Below, one piece after another: positions 46,994 to 56,350 of a stretch of 64,000 nt of DNA (position 1 is its first letter; each line of letters begins with the position of its first letter). The position numbers and the translations under genes were made by a program. The notes under the pieces are model-generated. The model was given only the letters and a program-made list of their open reading frames with translations, was not told the DNA's origin and did not search any database. The DNA lies in assembly GCA_037953625.1 (NCBI GenBank), contig CM075651.1, positions 63,102,501 through 63,166,500 on the forward strand, read 5' to 3'. This stretch comes from Crotalaria pallida. Its lineage: Eukaryota > Streptophyta > Magnoliopsida > Fabales > Fabaceae.

Positions 46994-48028
46994 TTAGGAG
47001 AAAGGACAACCTAAGGGTTTACCTCGCTTGCCTCGCTTGCTACCCGATCCTTTCTTGCTTTTATTCTCCGGACAATCTGGCGAATAGTGCCCCAGCTTCC
47101 TGCAGTTGAAGCATACTATTCCCTTGGGTACACCACAGCTTGATCCAAAGTGATGTGCCCCACACTTTCCACATTGAGGTGGATAAGTGATTCCTTTCCT
47201 ATTTCCTCTCTGATTACCATTTTTCGATTGAGATTTTCCTAATTCCAATCTATACAGCTCCGGTTCCTCAGATTGTTCTTTTAATTGTTTTTCTTCTTCC
47301 TCCAGCTCAACTCTCATTTCCTCAATCTTTCGTTTCTTCTGAATTCGGACATTCTTTTCATAAACCTCCTTTGCTTTCATATCATCTTCGTAGATTCTGC
47401 ACATGTTTACCAACATCGGGAAATTCCTTATTCCCTGATAACTGATTCCTGGCTTCAGATCCAGACGTAGACCATTCTCGAATTTTACGCACTTTGATCT
47501 TTCATCTGGATGATTCTGGTAATAAGGAGAATACTTCATTAAATCTTCAAACTTCGCAGCGTATTCTCCAACATCCATCTCTCCTTGTTTCAGTTCCAGA
47601 AATTCAACTTCTTTCTTTCTCCTTATATCCTCCGGGAAGTATTTTTCTAAAAACTTTTCTTTAGATACATCCCAGGTGATGTGCCGATCCTCAGCTTCCA
47701 ATAACTTCTTGGCGTGATCCCACCAAGTTTCCGCTTTATCCTTCAGCATATAAGTCGCATACACCACTTTTTGTCCATCTGAACAACCCATAGACCGAAA
47801 GATTTTCTCAATTTCTTGCAACCATTTTTGAGCTCCTTCTGGATTATACCCTCCTTCGAACTGAGGGGGATTGCATTTTCGAAATTCGGTGAGTCCCCTA
47901 AACTCAGCAGGTTCAACATTGCCTTGGTGCGGTTGATTCGCTTGTGGTTGATGTTGCTGCAGATTCTCTAGTACAACTGTGATCCTCTCTAACATTTCAT
48001 TCGCATGGTTTCGGTTTCTCGTTTCCAT
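46994..48028 (-). CDS. Gag protein of element E
   Basis: This intact frame of 344 codons is read from METRNRN (ATG at 48028). That start is chosen because it aligns with the MTTRNPS start of the D gag; the frame is open 22 codons further upstream. The gag core (NPPQFEGGYNPEGAQKWLQEI, AETWWDHAKKLL, KYFPEDIRRKKEVEFL) is followed by a charged coiled-coil-like stretch (RKIEEMRVELEEEEKQL, about residue 230), a variant cluster CGKCGAHHFGSSC and a CCHC knuckle CFNCRKLGHYSPDC. It ends in a basic tail. There is no protease, unlike D. Intactness plus full-length LTRs suggests mobilisation in trans in the recent past. Confidence 0.92.
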   Translation of the reverse strand: METRNRNHANEMLERITVVLENLQQHQPQANQPHQGNVEPAEFRGLTEFRKCNPPQFEGGYNPEGAQKWLQEIEKIFRSMGCSDGQKVVYATYMLKDKAETWWDHAKKLLEAEDRHITWDVSKEKFLEKYFPEDIRRKKEVEFLELKQGEMDVGEYAAKFEDLMKYSPYYQNHPDERSKCVKFENGLRLDLKPGISYQGIRNFPMLVNMCRIYEDDMKAKEVYEKNVRIQKKRKIEEMRVELEEEEKQLKEQSEEPELYRLELGKSQSKNGNQRGNRKGITYPPQCGKCGAHHFGSSCGVPKGIVCFNCRKLGHYSPDCPENKSKKGSGSKRGKRGKPLGCPFS

Positions 48029-48121
48029 AGTAGACCTGCACTCATAGAAACTTAGGTCAGAGTCACACAACTTATTGAGTATGGAAAGGACCATACTTCA
48101 CAGCCGAGAGTTGGAACCATT

Positions 48122-48133
48122 GCTCTGATACCA
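48122..48133 (-). other. Element E primer binding site (initiator-Met tRNA)
   Basis: The complement reads TGGTATCAGAGC, six bases from the LTR boundary at 48140. Confidence 0.92.
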
Positions 48134-48139
48134 CAAAAG

Positions 48140-51100
48140 TGTAACGCCCAAAAACTAGTTCAATAAAAATACGGGTTAACAAAAACTTTTTCCATAAAGA
48201 GTGTGAAAACCAAAAGTACTTTTCATTAGAGTAATATTTCTTTTAAAAAATGTTCTGAGTGTAAAGCATGTATAATACAAAACCCAAAAAACCCTTTTAC
48301 ACCCAGAGCATTTGTCTTCACAACTCGATCCTTCTACAAAAGGATCCGGATGACGAGACATCATCCTGGCTGTTCCTTCTGGACAACTTTCACTCTTACA
48401 GGAGTGGCTTCAGTTCTGTCCTTGGAAAGAACCTACCACAACAAACATGGTAGATGGGAGTAAGTCACTTGTCATATCGCCTAAGCAGATTATGTGATTG
48501 GTCAGCCACAAGCATTACAGATATCAATTCAATATAGTACATGCATGCTCGAGTGTCTTATTAAACAACATTAACTATAACCATTTAAACTTTCATGCTA
48601 TGTATGCACGTCTCTCAAATCACTTCTCCATAATCAACTCTTCTAGAAAACAACACTCTGGGATAGGCAATCGTGCGCTCGATGTTTCCACCACCTGTAT
48701 AGCGGCCACACCGTTCTATACTGGAATCTCATCGACCACGATCCTAAAATGATACAAGGGGATGATCCCTGAACCATTGTCCACCAATAGTTCTAGGTCC
48801 TTGTCATTTCTACGGAGGCGGCCACACCGTACTACATGGTTTCCAATCCCGCATGCACCTCACTCGTTTACAATTCCCTGTACACCATGCATGAGATGCA
48901 TAACAAAACATACTAATCATCCCATTATACACATGGCGGCCACACCGTTCCATGTCTTCATATAGCGGCCACACCGTACTATATGGAATCACACACATAT
49001 GGCGGCCACACCATTCCACATGTATTCGTATAGCGGCCACACCGTTCTATACGGAATCCCATCACAATTACCACACATATGGCGGCCACACCGTTCCACA
49101 TGTCTTCGTATAGCGGCCACACCGTACTATACAGAATCATTTAAGTATAATGACATCTTGTAGGAGATAACCTCAACATATGTGGATCGGGGTAATTCCA
49201 CTTATTCAACTTTGTCGTATCCAAATCGGAGCAACAAGCCTCAACGCATTTGGATTGGATCCTCATAACCAGCAAGCATCACCATTCTTGCATTATCATT
49301 AATACCCCTTAAGTCATTATCCTCTTATGCTCCAAAACATTAATTATCAAATAAGCTCAATCGTTTATTATCCATTACACAATCCTTAGTTTGAGACATT
49401 AGGCTTGCTCCACTTATCATCATGAAGTACTAACTTCTACCTAATGTCCTTTATCCAGAGCTTACCCCTTTTTAGCTGACATGATTATACAACTAATCAA
49501 TTGCCTTATCAGCTCCTTATAACCAATCATAAATCATTTCTCATCATCAATGTTAAGTCAACGAAGACATTATTAATTTAATTAGAACAGAACCAATATT
49601 CTAATTAAAAGATAATTCTTAGAGAATTAGATAAATAATGATTTATCCTTTTTGGCTTATTAACATCATGCTTAACTTATTGAGAAACTAAAACGATAGT
49701 TAAGTAAAACCTTTAAGGATTGAAAGAAAACCAAATTAATTATTCTTTTGTCTCAGGTCCTAACCGGTTACAAAGGCCACTAACTGGTTAGAGACAACAC
49801 TACCTGAGAGTAAACCCTTAATTCTTAAACTTAATCACTTTCAATCTCAAGCTATTGTCTTTCTAATCCTTATGCAACATTTAGGACATTACTAAAGTAT
49901 GATTTCATTAAAATAACAATGAACCATAATTCCAATATCTTAAGTTCAAGACAACTTCAAAATCTTGGAACCAAATTCAGGACAAAGTCTAATTAAACAT
50001 CTAGGCATTTCCTATGGTGGCAATATCTAATTCCAGGACATCAAATACAACAATTAGGACATGCTTATAGTGTTATAATAAAGCTTAAGCATATTTAGAC
50101 ATACTCTACTCTTAAACAAACATCCATTCCTTAGTTTATAAAATTCTTTCTATTGAATGGGTTATTGGCCCAAGCCTATGTCATACCAACCCTTGTTGAT
50201 TTCTATAATAAAACTGAATAACTATGGATGCTGTCAGACACTAACCGGTTACAGGAATTTCTAACCGGTTAGATTATGCAGTCTAAGGGCAGAACATGCT
50301 TTCTTCACAATTCAAATCAATTCCAAATGCATTTCTTTCCCTTATGACAGCTTAAGGTCTATGCCTAAATAAAATCATATCAAGTTCTAGTCCCAAATCA
50401 TTGCCCTTAGTTCTTAATCCCTTGATTCCTTCTTGTAACATAGTTCTTTAACGTACTCCTGCAATTCAAACTTATACTCAATCTTTTCAAAACTCAATTT
50501 TCTACATAAGCCAATATCAAATGGAACACATAGGGTGATTCAGCACTGCTTTCAAAGCAATACAGAGAGTAATCTAATTAATTAGAATGTGAATCATCAA
50601 GATAATGAACAATTCATGATTTAGGATTAATTTGCTAATCAATTCAGTGATATAACAAAGTATCATCATGAATCATGTGCAGTATGTTCCAGCCAACATA
50701 GAGTAATTCCAAACCATAAATGATTATCAATCTAAACTTGATCAATTACTCTTCTTTCTCAGGTTCTAACCAGTTAGAACAACCTGTAACTGGTTAGATT
50801 ATGCAGACCTAAAAGCAAAACCTTAATATTTCACTGTCCAAACTTGTTCCGTGTTCACTATTAGCTTATAATCAAGAACATACAACATCAAGTGCATGTT
50901 TTCTCATCATTTACCAATTCCATTTCACTTGATTCATAACCTCAAACTCAAAATCAAAAGTTCATAAACTTAAGCATCCCTTTAGAATTTCAGCATGAAT
51001 TACAAACTTCCAATCAATCTAATTTAAAGCACAAATACATCGTAGCAAGAATGAATCTAACAGGTTCAATTCAAGCATACATATAGCCAAGAACGATTTT

Positions 51101-52145
51101 AGTTCCAAACCAAAGGCAATTCCTTGATTTTACCAATTACAATTCAACCAAGATTCATGAGTTCCTTTCACTTAATTTCATCAATTCATTTCAGCCCTTA
51201 ATTTGATTATTAATCAAGTGACCAAGTGATTGTCTGAACCTCCAAGTCCAACAATCATGTCTTGGTCCAAATCACATAGCATACACATATCAAATTCACA
51301 ATCTATAATCCTAGAAATATGAACGTCTTCTCCTATACCTTAGACAAATTGGACAGCACTTGGACAAGCCCTAAAACACCCTAGAACAGCAGCTACAAGA
51401 CAGCCACAGCAGTAGCCACCAAGGACAGCAACAAGAACAGAACCAACCACCTTCAAAAGCAAGCTCACACACTCACAACTCACAAGATTGATGTGCAACA
51501 ACTCAAGGCAAGTTGTATACACGAATTGAGAAGAGATTTTGACAGAGTTTTGGTATAGAATTCGCAAGGAAAATTGAACAATCAATAGCACAATACCAGG
51601 CTATTTATAGAACAAGGATTAGGGTTGGAAGAGTGGGGTTAGTCATCAACTAATGACACCCATCAAATTTCAAAGCTTCACACCTGTCCCAGACCTCCCA
51701 ATAATGTTCCACGCATCCTGGGAAGGCTTAAGGAAGAAGAATCATAGTGATTTCCAGCTTAAACCGCCATAATTTTCTGCAGATGCAGACGCACTAACCG
51801 GTTACTGGTTTTTCTAATCGGTTAGCCACTGCTAAAATTCAGAAATTCACTATTTTGCTGAAAAATTCATATAAAAAAGATTTACTTCTCAAAATACAAT
51901 TTCCACCGTTAGATGTCAAGATAAAATCATTAGAAACCTTGTCTAAAAATTTGAGGATGATCCAACGGTTAATGAAAGAGATATAGTCCAATCTTTACAT
52001 GATATTTTACTAAAATCTCATTTTCTTAAAGGATAATTCATTTTCCAATGAACTCTTTTCATAAAACATTCTTATTTATGAAATTTCTTTATTAAAATAA
52101 ATATTTTATTTATATTTTCTCTTTATAAAAATGAGGGATGTTACA
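48140..52145 (-). repeat. Element E 5' LTR (4.0 kb)
   Basis: Read on the minus strand from 52145: dyad block near 51895-51985, an AACCGGTT pair at 51791-51825, TATA box, an 83-codon hydrophobic frame (51591-51340, ATG very close to the TATA box), donor-like TCTAAG/GTATAGG near 51337, further AACCGGTT-type pairs (50767-50797, 50239-50273, 49760-49795), the minisatellite (48690-49135) and acceptor-like GTGGTAG near 48437. The interval from TATA to the donor is identical in both LTRs. Confidence 0.94.
51602..51609 (-). promoter_or_regulatory. TATA box of element E 5' LTR
   Basis: TATAAATA on the minus strand is flanked by CTATAAATAG. It is conserved in the 3' LTR at 45692-45699. Confidence 0.75.
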
Positions 52146-53301
52146 AAATGGGTTGGTGAACTCCCCCTCTTCCCACTAGTGTTGGCCGAAATCCTCAAGG
52201 GCCAAAGGAGTCAATGATTTTGTCTTGGATTATCAAGGAAAGTAATAATGAGTAAAAAAAAACTAATACTAAAATCAAGAGAAAACATAAAGGGAAAGCT
52301 TGGTTATTGCTTACCCACACTTCCAAATATGATGGAAGAATCTCAATGGAAGCAAGGAAGCATAACTGAAGATGATTCCTATTGAAGCAAAGAAGGGAAA
52401 GGAAACCTTGATGATTATGGAGGTTGAAGCTTGAAGCTCACATCATGGAAGCCATGGAAAGCTTGAGGATGAGGATGATAATGGTGGAGCTTGAGGTGAT
52501 GATAGATGGTGATGAAAATATAAATTGGAAGAGGGAAAAGAGAGTTTGATGGGTGCCTTGAAGCTTGGAAGCTTAAGCTAGGCCATTAATGGAGGAAGAG
52601 AGGGAAAGGGATGGAGCCCTAGCTCCATGGAAGGGGAAGGAGATGAGGGAGAGAGAGGAGGGTTCGAGTATGAGGGGGAAGAGGGGTGTTTGGGGGTGTA
52701 TAATGGGTTTTGGGGTGGGGAAATGTCAAAAATGCCCTTAAAAACGCGTTTTTAGTGTTGCAGATCGCATGATTTTCGCTTAAGCGAAATATTTTCGGCT
52801 AAGCGAAATCACTTCAGTAAGGCCTCTTAACCATTTCGCTTAAGCGAATTCTAGAAATGTTGAAACTGTGACATTTTCGCTTAAGCGAAATTCACAGGTA
52901 CTGCTACTTCATTTTTTCTATTTTTCAGCTATTTTCTCTCCAACTTCAAATAGCCATAACTTCTTCGTTCACCGTCGGATCTTGCTCAAATTTGACGAGA
53001 AACTTCCTAAAAATCATACCTTCATATCCAACGTTGGGAATTGTGTTTTGATTCCTAAATCTTTTATTTTAATTTATTATCCTATTTATTTAGTTTAACA
53101 CTGAATCACCTGTTTGCCTCGTCCGTTCCTAACTTAATTTACTACTTCTTCCTTTCCTAAACAAAATATTATTATTATTAATCTTTTCTAATGCTTGAAT
53201 ACTTCTTTTAATACGTATTTTTGGTTTTATTATTATTATCCCCATTATCCCATATTATTATTAATTTATTTGTATCTGGGTTTAAAATTTGGGATGTTAC
53301 A

Positions 53302-55025
53302 TTTCTCCCCTACTTATTTGAATTTCATCCCCGAAATTCCATCGAGTAATCTAGGGAGATAACAAACCCTTGAGAACTAATGCACCACAACCTCGCATCT
53401 CTTCGTCATTTACTCCCCTACTCGGACTTTGTCCAAGAGACTTAATTGCCACAATTCCCGCTCGTTTCCTAGAATATTGACTCCCTTTGATCAGACTCCT
53501 GTTTATTCTTCTAAGTGCGCAATCCAAGGTTTTTGGTCATTCCGGCCACAATATAGAGTCTTGAGACTCTAAGAATGGCATTGTTGTCAGGTTGCTGTTC
53601 TCCTAATCACAGCACTTGAAGAATTCCTAGCACTTCATTTCCTTGCTTGAATTTAGCAAAAGTCACTCCGACATTCCACTTGACTTCATCCTAATCCTAT
53701 TTCATTGTCGCTTCAGCTTACTCGCTTCCTAGCTCCGCTTCGTCTTGAAAGAGGCTATGATTGCTTTCTACTTGGGAATAGAGGTCAAGGTCTCATTCTA
53801 CTTTTCAGTTCCGTGTTTGTTCAGATTTATCCTAACTTGTTCGAGGTTGGTTCTCCACCAGTTCCTAGTGACCTTCTTAGCGGTTTACATAAGGTTTTTA
53901 AGAATAACAGTCTTGGACAACCATTGATGAGAATAACATTGTTAAAGGTTGGGTTGATGCCCGACATAATGTTGCCATCAAGTGGAAAGGTAGTGGTGGT
54001 CTATGCGCGTTTGTTATACATTTCCCAAGAGTGGGAAGAGATAACAGCGGATGTTCGACATCTCATCTGTTTCCGGTCTTGATGTTTCTATGGGTACACT
54101 AAGGTAGTTTTCGTTCTAGTTCTGCTCGGCTGTCGTGCTCATTCTTTACCATCACTCGGATGGGTTTCGGGTAGGACTATAAGGTTCTCCCCTACTTAGT
54201 ATCAATATACCTACGTAGATCGATACCAAGGGGTAGCTGAGCAGATGTTAAGAATTAGTGATTCTACTTTTCGATTAGGTGACGGGTTTGGAAAACAAGG
54301 TTGGATGAACTACTTGTTGGGTTTTCTAAGATATGGAGGTTCCACGTATTTACATCTCTCTATGTTCCTATACTAGATAGGATTGTCATGGGTAGATTTG
54401 TCGCACGATCGATTGTCACGAATTTCCACAAGATTTCTAGTGAGCTTGAACTTAATTTGACCTTCTTCGGGTCGGAATTCCTATGTCAATGGTTCTAATC
54501 AGATTTGAGAGATTGCAATGATATATCTGCCAGTAAATGCAAGGACTGGGGTAGCTAGTCCCAATCCTTCATCTAGCAACAGCACATCATCAAATTCTTC
54601 AGGATTTGCAATGTTGTCATCTGTCAATAAACGCGAAGACTAGGGTAGCTAATCCCAATCTCACCTCTATCAACAACACATCATCGCGTTCCCTTGTATG
54701 ATAGTATTTTCTTTCAACGGATGTAAGAGAAGGATAGCTAATCCCGACCTTACACTCTATCAAATGACAACACCATCACTGGATTGGGTGTTTATTAAAG
54801 CTTTAACTTCATGGATAATTTTCTATAGTCTTTCACGGTTACTTAGGTGAAAGAATGGGAAGGATGTTCCAGGTATGTCTCTTAGTATCCCGTTGTGAAA
54901 TGGTCGGAATATAATTACTAAGGTAATACTCTAGGAGGTCTTACTACTGAAAGAAAAAGAGAAGTTTAGAATTTAGGAAATAGTTCTAATTGAAAGTAAT
55001 CATAGGCTCTCCATGAGTTTATTCT
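53302..55025 (-). other. Element C interior 3' of gag, noncoding with three hairpins
   Basis: The minus strand begins after the 3' LTR with a purine tract (AAGTAGGGGAGAAA, about 53302-53316). Three hairpins spaced about 95 bp apart have AGCT-centred loops: 54543-54562 (GGACT ... AGTCC), 54643-54656 (GGG TAGCTA ATCCC) and 54732-54744 (GGATAGCTAATCC); the middle one also has an outer AACGCGA ... TCGCGTT stem. Plus-strand frames at 53705-54082 and 54301-54498 show no recognisable domain. Confidence 0.7.
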
Positions 55026-56144
55026 TTAGCAAAGTGTTACTTCAAAATAACACGCACCTTCGCTTGGATCATTCATGTCCAGTCCTGCTGCTTTGTCCAT
55101 GCTGTACGCTTCTCCTATTTGTCCGGATGGACTTCCCTTCTCCTGTTGCCTCTGCAGTACACTTACTCCCTTCCATGGAGTGATATGGGGACAGTTTGCA
55201 ACAAAGTGTCCTGGTTGTTCACAATGAAAGCATAGGCTATCTCTCACACTACGATTCTTGAACCAGCATACACCTCGGTGATATTTTCCACAAGTCTGAC
55301 ATGATGGTTGAGTAGTGGAAACTGTCGCACTCTGATTCTTAACTCTGGGAGCTACTGCTCTAGTGCGAGTGTTGGCTTGTGGACCTAATGTCTGAGCTAG
55401 CCCTTTTCCTTTGGTACGGTCCATTACTTTCCGAACCTTGTGGCTTCCACCAGCAGATATTTCTAAGTTTTTCTCACAAGTTCGGGCCAAGTCGACCAGT
55501 TGAGCAAGACTCCTGACTTTACGATTCTCCAAGAGAGTCCTTATATCTCCACGAAGTCCCACTTCAAATTTGATGCACTTTGTCTTCTCATCAGCCCCAA
55601 TGTAGCTTTAGGCATACTGGATAAGATCCTCGAATAGGTTGGTGTACTCCGTTACGCTCATGTCCCCTTGAGTCAAATTTAGGAAGGCAACCTCCTTTTC
55701 TCTGCAAATCACCTCTAGAGAGTACTTCGCCAGGAATTTAGTTTTGAACACTCTCCAGGACACCTCTTGATTAGATTCCTCCAACATCCTTCTTTCTTTA
55801 TTCCACCAGTATGAGGCTTCCCCGATAAGTGCATGCTCAACCATAATGACCATCTGCTCCGTTGGGGGTGCCAGAGTACGGATAATCATCTCGATTTCCT
55901 GAAGTCATCCTAGCGCTTTCGCCATGTCATCGTTACCCTTGAATTTCGGAGGATTATTCCATCGGAACTCTGCTAACCATGGAGTATCCGACAAGGCTAC
56001 GTCCTGTAGTGCCTGTGGTGTCCTGTCACTTCTTGCCACTATCAGAGTAGTTATGGGTACTACCTCAGCTTGATCCTGGTTTGTCTGAACCGAACCTCCT
56101 ATGTTGGCAGTGATCCTATCATTGTCACTGCCACTACCCACCAT
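55026..56144 (-). pseudogene. Gag of element C (two in-frame stops)
   Basis: The gag is one frame on the minus strand from MVGSGSDNDR (56144; an upstream ATG at 56156 is in frame) to 55026. It is broken by TGA at 55905-55907, where Trp is expected (a G to A change), and by TAA at 55608-55610. The gag core (EASYWWNKERRML, SVTEYTNLFEDLIQYA) precedes a CQTCGKYHRGVC cluster and a CCHC knuckle CFHCEQPGHFVANC. It is closest to B's gag in length, domain order and the paired cysteine clusters. No protease follows. Confidence 0.9.
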
Positions 56145-56334
56145 AATGCTTAACACCTGAAGGAATCAAAAATAAATGCACACGTATGCATACACAATTA
56201 AAGGTTATTCTAGAAAATATAATTATTCTAGTTTATGTACCTATATATGTACCTATACCTGACACAAGACTTCGGTCACTCTCTTGGTGAGTGAACCAAT
56301 AGAGTAATTCTCACTCTGAGGCCGAGGACAAAAC

Positions 56335-56346
56335 GCTCTGATACCA
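56335..56346 (-). other. Element C primer binding site (initiator-Met tRNA)
   Basis: The complement reads TGGTATCAGAGC, four bases from the LTR start at 56351. Confidence 0.92.
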
Positions 56347-56350
56347 TAAA

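Larger units (their letters stand above)
31503..52145 (-). mobile_element. Element E: gag-only LTR retrotransposon, interrupted by G
   Basis: Inserted in C's 3' LTR, with target duplication AAATG at 31498-31502 and 52146-52150. The 5' LTR is at the right (48140-52145, 4006 bp) and the 3' LTR at the left (31503-46234, about 4037 bp without G). The 1.9-kb interior (46235-48139) has a polypurine tract, an intact gag and an initiator-Met primer site but no pol. About two thirds of the net 9.9-kb element is thus LTR. LTR divergence in the stretches I compared is about 3 percent, a little more than G's, as nesting requires. Confidence 0.95.
23776..53301 (-). repeat. Element C 3' LTR (split into three pieces)
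   Basis: The LTR pieces are 23776-24232, 29939-31502 and 52151-53301, about 3.17 kb in total, aligning with 56351-59180. It holds four TTCGCTTAAGCGAA-type palindromes (52774-52789, 52793-52808 imperfect, 52835-52848, 52875-52890) and the dyad block near 52950-53042. Two palindromes and the dyad block are missing from the 5' LTR through a deletion there. The last piece ends GGATGTTACA at 53301. Confidence 0.92.

Noticed and set aside
51340..51591. 83-codon hydrophobic protein in both LTRs of E (also 45430-45681)
   Set aside because: Its only ATG is within about 20 bp of the TATA box, probably upstream of the transcript start. I kept the sequence identity as a finding but not the gene.
53705..54498. 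Plus-strand frames in C's interior
   Set aside because: They are antisense to a degenerate noncoding interior, with no recognisable motif and no counterpart in B.
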